Source: an uncultured Gilliamella sp. (GTDB lineage Bacteria > Pseudomonadota > Gammaproteobacteria > Enterobacterales > Orbaceae). From it: 64,000 nt of DNA. Location: contig CAMLPV010000009.1 in the NCBI GenBank assembly GCA_946482005.1, forward strand, positions 1-64,000, in the 5' to 3' direction. Numbering within the stretch: the stretch's first letter is position 1; each line of letters opens with the position of its first letter. The notes under the pieces are model-generated. The model did not search any database. It was not told the DNA's origin and saw only the letters and a list, made by a program, of their open reading frames with translations. The position numbers and the translations under genes are program-made. Positions 34,739 to 43,700 of the stretch are shown here, piece by piece.

Positions 34739-35713
34739 ATGCAATTAGTTGATAACTATCAACGGCGATTTCAATATTTGCGTTTATCGATTACTGAGCT
34801 GTGTAATTTTCAGTGTCAGTATTGTTTACCAAATGGTTATCGACCTAATAAAAATCATACGTTTCTTTCGCTTAATGAAATTGATAATGTTGTATCTACG
34901 TTCACTGAACTTGGTGTGCATAAAATTCGTTTAACTGGTGGAGAACCCACATTACGACGCGATTTTATTGATATTTTGTCAATTATTTCCTCTTATTCTC
35001 GTATTAAAGAGCTGGCAATTACCACCAACGGATCGCGTTTATTAAAAAATATTGCACATTGGCAACAAGCTGGACTGAATGCGATTAACATCAGTATTGA
35101 TAGTCTATCTCCACATTTATTCAAATTAATTACCGGCCAAGATAAACTCAAAGAGCTAATGCAATGTGTTGAAAAATCATTGGAAGTTGGTATAAAAAAG
35201 GTCAAAATTAATACCGTTCTGATGAAAAATATGAATGATAATCTTGATGATTATTTGTTATGGATTAAACATCGCCCTGTAGAATTACGGTTTATTGAGT
35301 TGATGGAAATAGGCGATAGTGATGATGTGTTTAAACGATATCATACCACAGGTAGTATAATTGAATCACAGCTCATTGCTCAAGGTTGGCAGTTACAGCC
35401 CAAAATGCCATTGTCAGGACCTGCCAAAGTATATGTACATAACGATTACCAAGGTAAAATTGGGCTAATTATGCCGTATTCCAAAGATTTTTGTAAAAGT
35501 TGTAATCGATTGCGAGTTTCATCGCTTGGTAAATTACACTATTGCCTGTTTGGTGATGCAGCCGTTGATTTACGTGATTTGTTGGTAAGCCCTGAGCAAA
35601 AAACACAATTAAAAACCAGAATTTTTGCTTCATTAATGATCAAACCAGAAAAGCATTTGCTACATGAGCATCATGTTGGTATTACACCAAATTTATCCTA
35701 TATTGGTGGCTAA
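34739..35713 (+). CDS. moaA: GTP 3',8-cyclase (molybdenum cofactor biosynthesis)
   Basis: MoaA, a radical-SAM enzyme, converts GTP to 3',8-cyclo-GTP in the first step of molybdopterin synthesis, needed by the formate dehydrogenase at 6-10.8 kb. The radical-SAM cluster CNFQCQYC (Cys22, 26, 29), the RLTGGEPTLRRDF stretch and the C-terminal second cluster (DFCKSCNRLRVSS, then HYCLFGD) are intact. The family-consistent start is 34739 (MQLVDNYQRRFQYLRL), giving 324 residues; in-frame starts at 34697 or GTG 34724 are possible. No moaB-E genes follow. The 3' end overlaps convergent gluQ by 21 bases. Confidence 0.95.
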   Translation: MQLVDNYQRRFQYLRLSITELCNFQCQYCLPNGYRPNKNHTFLSLNEIDNVVSTFTELGVHKIRLTGGEPTLRRDFIDILSIISSYSRIKELAITTNGSRLLKNIAHWQQAGLNAINISIDSLSPHLFKLITGQDKLKELMQCVEKSLEVGIKKVKINTVLMKNMNDNLDDYLLWIKHRPVELRFIELMEIGDSDDVFKRYHTTGSIIESQLIAQGWQLQPKMPLSGPAKVYVHNDYQGKIGLIMPYSKDFCKSCNRLRVSSLGKLHYCLFGDAAVDLRDLLVSPEQKTQLKTRIFASLMIKPEKHLLHEHHVGITPNLSYIGG

Positions 35714-36583
35714 TTGGATATTTTGTTTAGGGACATTTGTGATCTGCCAATGTTGTATTGCCCAATCTAAAAGTTGTTGTTGGGTTGCATCTTGCCAATC
35801 TTTTGGCACTTTTTGCCCTAAAAATTGCAAAGCTTGAACTGTTAACGCTTTAAGGTTGTTTAAATCGATAGGGCGGGCATAATTTTGTTTTGAAAGCTTA
35901 TTACCATTCTTATCTAAAGCTAATGGTAAATGGCAGTACGTCGGTACACTAAAACCAAATAGCTGATAAAGTGAAATTTGTTTGGTTGTGACGGGTAAAA
36001 GATCCGCACCCCGTACTATTTCTGTAATGCCTTGCTCATGATCATCAAGTACAACCACTAGATTATAAGCAAATAAACCATCTTTGCGATGAATAATAAA
36101 ATCTTCTAAGGCATCTGCTAGTTGGGCAGTTTGTTCGCCTCGGATTTTGTCAGTAAAAGTTAAAACTGGATGATTTTGTTTTATACGAATAGCCAATTGA
36201 TCTTTATCTTTAACTGACAATAGTCGATTACGGCAAAAACCGTCATAAATTCTATTTGCTAAATTGTGAATTCGTTGCCTTGTGCAATTACAATAATATG
36301 CTTGTTGTTTATTGAGTAGCGATTGCAGGACAGCTTGATAACGCTCACTACAGTTTGATTGATATAAAATCTCATCATCCCAATATAAATGAAGAGCTTC
36401 AAGCGTTTTTAGAATGAGAGATGATGCCCCTTTAACTTCTCTAGGTGGGTCGATATCTTCAATGCGAACAAGCCACTTACCAAAACAGGATTTGGCCTGT
36501 AAGTAGCTACCTAAAGCCGTCACCAACGAACCAAAATGTAATGGTCCCGAAGGTGAGGGGGCAAAACGACCAATATATTGCAT
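35693..36583 (-). CDS. gluQ: Glutamyl-Q tRNA(Asp) synthetase
   Basis: GluQ (YadB) attaches glutamate to the queuosine base at position 34 of tRNA-Asp. It is a truncated glutamyl-tRNA synthetase of 296 residues that lacks the anticodon-binding domain. The HIGH-like motif is PSGPLHFGSL and the KMSKS-like motif is NKLSKQNYA. Zinc ligands are visible in YYCNC and GFC. It follows dksA by 34 bases in the same orientation, the arrangement conserved in enterics where dksA and gluQ are co-transcribed. Confidence 0.95.
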   Translation of the reverse strand: MQYIGRFAPSPSGPLHFGSLVTALGSYLQAKSCFGKWLVRIEDIDPPREVKGASSLILKTLEALHLYWDDEILYQSNCSERYQAVLQSLLNKQQAYYCNCTRQRIHNLANRIYDGFCRNRLLSVKDKDQLAIRIKQNHPVLTFTDKIRGEQTAQLADALEDFIIHRKDGLFAYNLVVVLDDHEQGITEIVRGADLLPVTTKQISLYQLFGFSVPTYCHLPLALDKNGNKLSKQNYARPIDLNNLKALTVQALQFLGQKVPKDWQDATQQQLLDWAIQHWQITNVPKQNIQLATNIG

Positions 36584-36617
36584 GGGCGTATTAAGTAAAC
36601 AAGTAGATTAAATGGAA

Positions 36618-37073
36618 TTATATACCCATTTGTTTTTCACGAAGTTCAGCTAATGTTTTACAATCGATGCATAAATCAGCCGTTGGTCGTGCTTCTAAAC
36701 GGCGAATACCAATTTCAACGCCACAAGATTCACAAAAACCAAAATCATCTATTTCGATTTTCTTCAATGTTTTTTCAATTTTCTTAATGAGTCGACGTTC
36801 TCTATCGCGAGCACGTAACTCAAGACTGAACTCCTCTTCTTGAGTTGCTCGGTCAGCTGGATCTGGAAAATTTGCAGCCTCATCTTGCATGTGAGAAACA
36901 GTTTTACCCATTTCACCTTGTAATTGTGAAAGCCATGCTTCTAAGATAAGTTTAAAATGTTTCAATTGGTTAGGATTCATATACTCCTCACCTTTTGCCT
37001 CTTTATAAGGCTCAAGTCCTGCAATTGAAAGCAGGCTAAGCGAAGAGGTATTTACTTTTTGTTCCTTTTTCAA
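36618..37073 (-). CDS. dksA: RNA polymerase-binding transcription factor DksA
   Basis: DksA binds the RNA polymerase secondary channel and, with (p)ppGpp, mediates the stringent response. The 151-residue length equals E. coli. The coiled-coil tip acidic residues Asp71 and Asp74 (DPADRA) and the C4 zinc site (Cys114, 117, 135, 138) are present. The start codon is TTG, preceded by AAGGGG at good spacing, and the encoded N-terminus lines up with E. coli ([15 protein letters not shown]). Confidence 0.97.
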   Translation of the reverse strand: MKKEQKVNTSSLSLLSIAGLEPYKEAKGEEYMNPNQLKHFKLILEAWLSQLQGEMGKTVSHMQDEAANFPDPADRATQEEEFSLELRARDRERRLIKKIEKTLKKIEIDDFGFCESCGVEIGIRRLEARPTADLCIDCKTLAELREKQMGI

Positions 37074-37209
37074 AACAATCCCCTTATGTACAGATTATTT
37101 GCAGGCGGTAAACTATAGCAATAATTTAGCCTTTGGCAAATTTTTTTTAATTATTTTTTGCGTTAAATGGGGGTAAAATAAAACAACTCCATGTTATTAA
37201 ACAAAATAA

Positions 37210-37695
37210 TTAATTATTCCACTTTATTAAACCATTGAGGGGGCATTTAACCACTAACTCGTGCAGTTTATCGTTATCAGGTAAAATTAAATCCGGTGCG
37301 ATATCAAACAGTGGATAAAGAACAAATTCTCTGTTTTTCATATGGTAATGAGGAATGGTTAATCGATCACTATCCATTATTAAATCATCATACAATAAAA
37401 TATCCAAATCCAAGGTTCTTGCTCCCCAGCGGTTGTCTTTACGAACACGCCCTTGCGATTTCTCGATTGCTTGCAGTTCGTCAAGTAAAGCGATTGGTGG
37501 CAAATTTGTGGACAGTTTAATAACAGCATTGAGATAGTCGTTTTGGTCTTTAGGACCTAATGGTTTGCTACGGTAAAATGGTGAAACAGCTAAAATATGA
37601 GTATCAGGTAATTGTTTTAATGCGGTAATAGCCTGATTGGCTTGTGCAAATGGATCATCCAAATTGCTACCTAAAGCGATATAACAAATTGACAT
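37210..37695 (-). CDS. folK: 6-hydroxymethyl-dihydropterin pyrophosphokinase
   Basis: FolK transfers pyrophosphate from ATP to 6-hydroxymethyl-dihydropterin in folate synthesis. The start at 37695 (MSICYIALGSNL, 161 residues) is fixed by family alignment, although the ribosome site is weak; an in-frame upstream start at 37749 adds non-conserved residues. Signature motifs are SPFYRSKPLGPKDQNDYLNA, RWGARTLDLDILLYDD (magnesium-binding aspartates) and PHYHMKNREFVLYPL. In E. coli folK follows pcnB in the dksA-gluQ-pcnB-folK neighbourhood. Here it lies upstream of dksA and pcnB is absent. Confidence 0.95.
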   Translation of the reverse strand: MSICYIALGSNLDDPFAQANQAITALKQLPDTHILAVSPFYRSKPLGPKDQNDYLNAVIKLSTNLPPIALLDELQAIEKSQGRVRKDNRWGARTLDLDILLYDDLIMDSDRLTIPHYHMKNREFVLYPLFDIAPDLILPDNDKLHELVVKCPLNGLIKWNN

Positions 37696-37904
37696 AATGG
37701 ATTTAATTTTTGTGGTGTTAGATGTAATGTTATGCTCATATTTTAACATATAAATTAAAAGTAAAAAAAGAGATATCCAAAGTCTAAAAGTTATGACTAA
37801 AAGTTATTAAAATATAACCATATAGTCTTTAACTTATTACTTTTTATACGTTATGGTAATTAAGATCAGTTTCTTATATAACGATATATTTTTTGAGATG
37901 GAAA

Positions 37905-39260
37905 ATGAATTTAGGTCAGCAATTGAGTTTTTTAATAGCAAATACCCCCATCATTAATGACCCTAAGACGATTGAATGTGCAATCAATGGTGTGATTGAT
38001 TATTTTGCGAGTAGTTTACAAGCTCGTCATGAAGTCGATATCCATCGATTGCTCAATTGGATTGATAACGAAGGGGGCAACGCTAAAGCTTGGTTAGTGG
38101 GGCAAAAAAAATTAGTGACAGCTCGGCAAGCGGCACTATTTAATGGTTTTCAAGCACATTGTTTAGACTATGATGATGTCCATTCAGATGTGCGTGGACA
38201 TCCATCCGCCGTTATTTTATCAGCACTATTTGCTAGTGTTCAATTAGATAAAGTTCAATATCATATTGATGGTAAGCGTTTTTTAACCGCTTATGTTATT
38301 GGTATTGAAGTTATGGCGCGATTGGGCAAAAGCGTTAATCCTAAACATTATGAGAGAGGATGGCATACAACCCTTACCTTAGGCGGTATTGCTGCCACAG
38401 CCGCCATTTGTTACCTTTATAATGAACCTTTTTTGTCGCAAGCTTTGACATTGGCGGCGACTCAGGCATCTGGTCTGCGTTTGGTTATGGGTACCCCTAT
38501 TAAGTTTTTACATGCAGGATTAGCCGCTCAGCATGCGATACAATCGGTTGAATGGTTACGCGTTGGAATAACGGCTGAGAGAGACTTTTTAGATGATAAA
38601 TTAGGATTTTTAGCTGTTTTTGGACAGGGTAATAATTTCGATTTAAGTCAGTGGGGAGCTGTTTGGAAAATTGTTGAGCCTGGACTATGGTTTAAAACTT
38701 ACTGTTTTTGTTCTGCTGCTGCGTATGTTGCTGATGCAGGTAAGCTACTTTATCAACATCAACAATTGAATGTTCACCATATTAGCCGTATTACCCTATT
38801 TTTTTCGCCAGCAAACAGCGATGCCGCATTAATCTATAATAATCCTTTATTGGCCGAGCAGGGGCGGTTTTCAGCCGAATATATTTTAGCGTTAACTCTA
38901 TTAGGTTTTCCTCTTAATTTTGAGCAATTCAGTCCAAATCCTATTCCAGAACAGATTCAAGCACTGATGCAAAAAATGCAGCGTAGTTATCAAATTAATC
39001 TTGCGCCCCATGCTGACGCCTATAACAGTCGTTATGTTGTGATAGAAATTGAGTTAGATACAGGGAAAAAAATTAGACAACGTATTGATGTTCCCAAAGG
39101 ATCGCCTAAAAATCCTTACAACCAAACAGAGATGTTATTAAAACTAACGGATGCAATTAAAGAACAACAAAAAGCGATGAATTTATTAACTGATATTAAA
39201 GAATTAGCCTCAGGTTTAACCGTTAATCAATTTCTAGCACGACATTATTTAACATTGTAA
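37905..39260 (+). CDS. MmgE/PrpD family protein
   Basis: A 451-residue member of the MmgE/PrpD fold, which includes 2-methylcitrate dehydratase, cis-aconitate decarboxylase and iminodisuccinate epimerase. The ATG at 37905 follows GAGATGGA; a TTG four codons upstream is less likely. Typical features are the helical N-terminal domain with DYDDVH and GHPSAV (the family active-site region), HTTLTLGGIAATAA, and the lid domain near FKTYCFCSAAAYVADAG. No prpB/C/F genes are present, so 2-methylcitrate metabolism is unlikely. It converges on the lyase-GNAT-ABC operon, which hints at a shared substrate, perhaps an N-substituted aspartate. Confidence 0.8.
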   Translation: MNLGQQLSFLIANTPIINDPKTIECAINGVIDYFASSLQARHEVDIHRLLNWIDNEGGNAKAWLVGQKKLVTARQAALFNGFQAHCLDYDDVHSDVRGHPSAVILSALFASVQLDKVQYHIDGKRFLTAYVIGIEVMARLGKSVNPKHYERGWHTTLTLGGIAATAAICYLYNEPFLSQALTLAATQASGLRLVMGTPIKFLHAGLAAQHAIQSVEWLRVGITAERDFLDDKLGFLAVFGQGNNFDLSQWGAVWKIVEPGLWFKTYCFCSAAAYVADAGKLLYQHQQLNVHHISRITLFFSPANSDAALIYNNPLLAEQGRFSAEYILALTLLGFPLNFEQFSPNPIPEQIQALMQKMQRSYQINLAPHADAYNSRYVVIEIELDTGKKIRQRIDVPKGSPKNPYNQTEMLLKLTDAIKEQQKAMNLLTDIKELASGLTVNQFLARHYLTL

Positions 39261-39303
39261 AATGATACATGCTAAATGAGTTCAATTGGTTTACTTGTGC
39301 TAA

Positions 39304-40056
39304 CTAAATTTCAAAATCTATTTCATCCGTAATTTGGCGTAAAAAGCGTTGTGTCAGTTCATGTTGTGGATTATCGATAATTGATTTTGCTGGTCCTTCT
39401 TCAACAATGACGCCATTTGCCATAAAGATGATACGATCGGCAACGTATTTAGCAAACTCCATTTCGTGCGTGACAATGATCATCGTAATATGTTCCTTAG
39501 CTAGCTGTAACATCACTTGCAGTACTTCATGGACTCGTTCGGGGTCGAGTGCCGATGTCGGTTCATCAAATAATAGTACTTTAGGTCTAACTGCCAGTGC
39601 TCTAGCTATGGCGACACGTTGTTGCTGACCACCTGATAAGGTGATTGGGTATTGATTTGCGTACGGCAACATACCAACGCGCTCGAGTAAAGATAGCCCT
39701 TGCTGTTTGGCTTTGTCTTTACCTATTTTTTGCCCAACAATTAGTGGGTAGGTAATATTTTCTAATGCAGTTTTATTTTTAAATAAATTATAGTGTTGAA
39801 AAACCATTGCTGATTGTTTGCGTAAATTTATTTCGTCTTTACTGCGATATTGTTCACTATTTAAGGTAACCGATCCTATTTTGATTGTCCCTGTATTTGG
39901 TTTTTCCAGTAAATTTAAACAACGCAACAAGGTTGATTTACCTGAACCCGATGGACCAATAATGGCTACCACTTCGCCTTGTTTAATATTTAAATTAATG
40001 TCCTTTAACACTTCATTATCAGCAAAGCGTTTAGACAAATGTGAAATAGAAATCAT
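39304..40056 (-). CDS. Polar amino-acid ABC transporter ATPase
   Basis: A 250-residue ATPase of the polar amino-acid uptake family. Walker A GPSGSGKST, signature LSGGQQQRVAIARAL, Walker B LLFDEPTSALDP and the H-loop VTHEMEFAK are all present. The ATG at 40056 follows AAGGAGAAAGGTG. Last gene of the five-gene operon starting with the lyase at 43397. The family (TcyN/GlnQ type) imports cystine, glutamine or similar zwitterions; specificity is set by the binding protein. Confidence 0.92.
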   Translation of the reverse strand: MISISHLSKRFADNEVLKDINLNIKQGEVVAIIGPSGSGKSTLLRCLNLLEKPNTGTIKIGSVTLNSEQYRSKDEINLRKQSAMVFQHYNLFKNKTALENITYPLIVGQKIGKDKAKQQGLSLLERVGMLPYANQYPITLSGGQQQRVAIARALAVRPKVLLFDEPTSALDPERVHEVLQVMLQLAKEHITMIIVTHEMEFAKYVADRIIFMANGVIVEEGPAKSIIDNPQHELTQRFLRQITDEIDFEI

Positions 40057-40067
40057 CACCTTTCTCC

Positions 40068-40739
40068 TTAACGGTGATAGGGTTTACTGAGCTTGTTCTC
40101 AAGCTTCTTTTGTATCCAAGAATAGATAACAACAGTAAACCAATAAACAATACCGACAGCCAAATAAGTTTCAAAATAGAGGAACGAATTGGCCGTTAAC
40201 ATTTTCCCTGCTGCTAATAACTCTTGTACGCCAACAAAAAAAGCTACTGATGAATCTTTAAGTAATGAAATAAACATATTACCTGTATTGGGTAGGGCAT
40301 TTACCACTGCTTGTGGCAGAATAATGCCACGATAAACTTGAAAAGTACTAAGACCTGAGGTTAAGCCTGCTTCTTTTTGCCCGTGATCGACCGATGCTAA
40401 ACCAGCACGAAAGATTTCAGCTAAATAAGCCGAATATTTTAAACTAAAGCAAATAATCGCCGCTGTCGTTGCGCCCATCTGCTTTAATATCGGGAAAATT
40501 TGCGGTAATCCATAGTAAATAATAAACAATAATACAACGGAAGGAATACCACGAAATAATGAAATAAATAGCGCGAACATAGCATCAATCACGATAATCT
40601 TATGATTACGTAATAATGCAATAGCTAACCCAAAAACAATGGCAAATAGGATCGAAACGATAGCAATAAAGAGTGTGACTGGCAGATAAGGTAATATCTG
40701 CGGGAACACACTAAAGAAATAAGTTACATTAAAATTCAT
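40068..40739 (-). CDS. Polar amino-acid ABC transporter permease
   Basis: A 223-residue HisM/TcyL-type permease with about five membrane segments and the EAA motif near AEIFRAGLASVDHGQKEAGL. The start overlaps the binding-protein stop by four bases (ATGA), so it is translationally coupled. A single permease gene implies a homodimer. Confidence 0.92.
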   Translation of the reverse strand: MNFNVTYFFSVFPQILPYLPVTLFIAIVSILFAIVFGLAIALLRNHKIIVIDAMFALFISLFRGIPSVVLLFIIYYGLPQIFPILKQMGATTAAIICFSLKYSAYLAEIFRAGLASVDHGQKEAGLTSGLSTFQVYRGIILPQAVVNALPNTGNMFISLLKDSSVAFFVGVQELLAAGKMLTANSFLYFETYLAVGIVYWFTVVIYSWIQKKLENKLSKPYHR

Positions 40740-41518
40740 GAGGTAATATCTTCACCAAAATATTTAATTGCAATGTTTTTCAATGTGCCATTGGTGCGAA
40801 GTTTTTCTAAAGCCTGATTGAACTTTTCACGCAGTGCTTGGCCTTTTTCATCTTTACTAAATGGGAACGCTACTTGTTCAATAGTAATAGGATCACCGAC
40901 CAATTTAAACGGTAAGCTTTTGCGTTTAATTTCGGCAAGTAAGATAGGTTTTGAATTGATATAACCATCAACACGTTGATACTCAGTATCATACATAGCA
41001 CCATCTCGTGTTTCATAGGTTTTGATTGTAATATCATTATTTGGAAAAGCGTTTTTTAAATTATTAATATGATTTGAACCAAGCACACCAGCAATGATCT
41101 TACCCTTAAAATCAGAAAGTTGGGTGATGTTTTCATTGTCTTTATGTGTAACAATTTGACTGCCATAAAAGCTGTAAGTATTGGAAAAATCATATTTGGC
41201 TTCACGTGCAGGGGTAATTGCAACTGCATTGGCAATGGTATCTAAACGTCCTGAATCAAATTGCCCCATTAAACCGCCAAATTCAGCAATCACCCACTCA
41301 ACTTTATAACCGAGCTCTTTGGCGATAGCTTCAGTTATCTCAACATCAAATCCTACTAATTTATCGTTTTGTTTATAACCATTAGGATAACTTTGCCCTG
41401 TGGAACCTACTTTTAGAATATTTTGCTCGGTTGCTTGATTACTGGATTGGTTATCACAACCGACCAACGCTAAACCGGTTAATATTGCAGCAGATAATAA
41501 TGTTATTATTTTATTCAT
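40736..41518 (-). CDS. Amino-acid ABC transporter substrate-binding lipoprotein
   Basis: A 260-residue family 3 solute-binding protein with a lipoprotein signal (lipobox LVGC, cysteine about residue 21). Conserved features include YKQNDKLVGFDVEIT, AITPAREAKYDFSN and VDGYINSKPI. It overlaps the GNAT gene upstream by four bases. The ligand is not recognised; FliY/TcyJ-like cystine binding is one option, an N-substituted amino acid used by the lyase another. Confidence 0.9.
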   Translation of the reverse strand: MNKIITLLSAAILTGLALVGCDNQSSNQATEQNILKVGSTGQSYPNGYKQNDKLVGFDVEITEAIAKELGYKVEWVIAEFGGLMGQFDSGRLDTIANAVAITPAREAKYDFSNTYSFYGSQIVTHKDNENITQLSDFKGKIIAGVLGSNHINNLKNAFPNNDITIKTYETRDGAMYDTEYQRVDGYINSKPILLAEIKRKSLPFKLVGDPITIEQVAFPFSKDEKGQALREKFNQALEKLRTNGTLKNIAIKYFGEDITS

Positions 41519-42039
41519 TGTCTATGGCTCCTATTTTTCCATTCGGTATAGCTTTTTTGATTGAAAATTTTTTCAAAATAAACAGTAGTATGGTCTTCGG
41601 TTAAATCGGCTTGTCCAATTGGACTAAAACCTTTTTTGATATACATTTGTGCCAACCAAGGGTGATTTTGTGCTGTACCTAAAGTGACGGCTGGTAGTTT
41701 TAATTGATTAATCAGAATCTGTTGTTCTACCCAATCCCACAACTGATTGCCATAACCTTGTCCTTTATATTTGGGATCGGTTGCAAACCAACCTAAATGC
41801 GGTAATCCATAAGGTCCTGGATTATTTCCCCATGGAAAACGAATGCTTAAGGTGGAAACCAATTTACTTTCTTTTTCAAATAGATAAACTGCATTGGATT
41901 GTATATGATGATTAATTTGCTCATCATTTACTGTGGCAGCGGCAAAATGAATTCCCAAATTCGTTGTCATTTGATAAGCATTGTGTAATAAAGCCTGATA
42001 CGCAGGAATATCGGACTTTGTAATTAAGCGAAAGCTCAT
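41515..42039 (-). CDS. GNAT family N-acetyltransferase
   Basis: A 174-residue GNAT protein with the acetyl-CoA motif in DPKYKGQGYGNQLW and the C-terminal MYIKKGFSPIG stretch. Four-base ATGA overlaps with both neighbours place it tightly within the lyase-transporter operon. It may acetylate the imported compound or a reaction product. The substrate is unknown. Confidence 0.85.
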   Translation of the reverse strand: MSFRLITKSDIPAYQALLHNAYQMTTNLGIHFAAATVNDEQINHHIQSNAVYLFEKESKLVSTLSIRFPWGNNPGPYGLPHLGWFATDPKYKGQGYGNQLWDWVEQQILINQLKLPAVTLGTAQNHPWLAQMYIKKGFSPIGQADLTEDHTTVYFEKIFNQKSYTEWKNRSHRQ

Positions 42040-43397
42040 GCTAGTACTCCACTTTGCTCAGCATAATTGATAACTTGCTGCACTTTTTCTGGTGCTGAGC
42101 CAAGATAGTTGATTGGTTCAAGCCAGCTATCAAGTTCTGCTACAGAAAATTCTTTATTCAATAATGGATCATCTAACAGTACATCTTTAAAATCTCTTTT
42201 TTGTTCAAAAGCTTGCATAGCACAGTTATACACCAGATGATGAGCAGTTTGTTTGCCTAAACGCTTACCAATTTCAAACATGACTTTTTCAGATAGCAAT
42301 AGCCCATTTTGCATTAATAAATTTGCTAACATGCGATCACTATTGACTTTCAAACCTTTAAGAATAGTGAGTGCGGTCTGTAATTGAGCAGAGATGTATA
42401 AATTAATTTCGGGTAAGGCAATCCATTCTGCCCGCCAACTCATGGCATCGCGTTCATGTTCAACTTTCATTGATTCGTGGATTAACGCAACACTTTTTAA
42501 CAGGGGCGCAGTTAAGCTTGCCAAACCTTCTAAAGCTGCTGGATTACGTTTGTGAGGCATGGTAGTTGAACCGATTTTTCCTTCCGAAAACGGCTCTTCG
42601 ACTTCATTAATTTCAGTGCGCATTAAGTTATAAAACTCGTTGCCAATTTTGCCTAGTGTGCCACTAATTAAGGCGATGACAGAGCCATATTCCGAAAAAC
42701 GGTCGCGAGCTGATTGCCAACCGATATTTGGGGTATTAAGACCAAGGCTCGATAATGCACGTGCTTCAATCATAGGACCAAAATTCCCCATTGATGCATA
42801 AGTGCAAACAGCACCACTAATGTTTCCAACTAAAACACGCTGTTTTATTTCAGTTAAACGTTGTAAATGGCGTACAAACTCATCTAACCAAACCGCTAAT
42901 TTAAAACCAAATGTAGTCGGTAGGGCTTGCATGCCGTGAGTGCGCCCAACCATAGGCAGATATTGATATTGTTTTGCTAATCGTTTAAGTTCAATAGCAA
43001 TAAGTTTGGTATCACGTTCAACAATAGCGAAAGATTGTTTTAATTGTAAAACCGTTGCCGTATCGACAATGTCTTGAGTGGTTGCGCCGTAATGAATAAA
43101 TTGTCCAGCTTCGCCCACCTGTTTTTGTAGTGCATTAATCGTCGACATTAACGAGTGTTTCGCTTTCGCGGCTTCGTCAGCAATTTGTTGTAAAGATAAT
43201 TTCGATGCATCTGCTTTTTTTACAATTTCGTCAGCTACATCAGTTGGGATCACACCTAATTCACCTTCGGCTTTTGCCAAGGCGACTTCCACATCGACTT
43301 GCTTTTCTAAACGATTTTGTTCTGACCAAATGGCTCGCATTTCACTGGTGCTAAAGTTATTCCCTAAAATTAAAAAATCTAAAACATGTGATGCCAC
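42036..43397 (-). CDS. Fumarase/aspartase-superfamily lyase (adenylosuccinate lyase-like)
   Basis: A 453-residue lyase close to the PurB / 3-carboxymuconate cycloisomerase (PcaB) branch. The superfamily signature is GSTTMPHKRNPAA, with HYGATTQDIVDT and GRTHGMQALP as the other conserved regions. The GTG start at 43397 has GAGGG at proper spacing; a TTG four codons earlier is weaker. The genuine purB normally sits with other genes (hflD, mnmA), whereas this one leads an operon with a GNAT and an amino-acid importer, so it is probably a catabolic C-N lyase rather than purine-pathway PurB. Confidence 0.82.
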   Translation of the reverse strand: MASHVLDFLILGNNFSTSEMRAIWSEQNRLEKQVDVEVALAKAEGELGVIPTDVADEIVKKADASKLSLQQIADEAAKAKHSLMSTINALQKQVGEAGQFIHYGATTQDIVDTATVLQLKQSFAIVERDTKLIAIELKRLAKQYQYLPMVGRTHGMQALPTTFGFKLAVWLDEFVRHLQRLTEIKQRVLVGNISGAVCTYASMGNFGPMIEARALSSLGLNTPNIGWQSARDRFSEYGSVIALISGTLGKIGNEFYNLMRTEINEVEEPFSEGKIGSTTMPHKRNPAALEGLASLTAPLLKSVALIHESMKVEHERDAMSWRAEWIALPEINLYISAQLQTALTILKGLKVNSDRMLANLLMQNGLLLSEKVMFEIGKRLGKQTAHHLVYNCAMQAFEQKRDFKDVLLDDPLLNKEFSVAELDSWLEPINYLGSAPEKVQQVINYAEQSGVLA

Positions 43398-43628
43398 AAC
43401 AGCCCTCAATTATTTTCTATATTTCATTGTTCAATTATTAATAATTAATGGATTAGCGTCTAATAATCAGTTTGTATATTGATATAACTAAAAGGAATAA
43501 AAATAGGAAATTAAATATAGAAAATTAAAGAAATAGAGGATTATCCAACATCAGTTAAAAATGAAATTATTTTTATTTAATGGGATATTTTGATTTGAGT
43601 GGATTAGGATTTTATTGTTACTCACAAT

Positions 43629-43658
43629 AACTAAGGAAATTTAATCATTCCCTTAGTT
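43629..43658. terminator. Hairpin downstream of aspC
   Basis: AACTAAGG (43629-43636) pairs with CCTTAGTT (43651-43658). It lies about 40 bases after the aspC stop, but a T-run follows only on the plus strand, so its role as an aspC terminator is uncertain. The rest of the gap 43398-43700 is AT-rich with no coding signal. Confidence 0.4.
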
Positions 43659-43700
43659 TTATTCGAGATTTTGAATTATTATTCAATTTGTTAATGAGTT

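Noticed and set aside
37905-39260. PrpD (2-methylcitrate dehydratase)
   Set aside because: Family membership is clear but no prpB, prpC or acnD-like gene is adjacent, so the specific function is not supported.
42036-43397. purB of purine biosynthesis
   Set aside because: The signature GSTTMPHKRNP and neighbours (GNAT, amino-acid importer) point to the PcaB-like catabolic branch; not excluded, but less likely.
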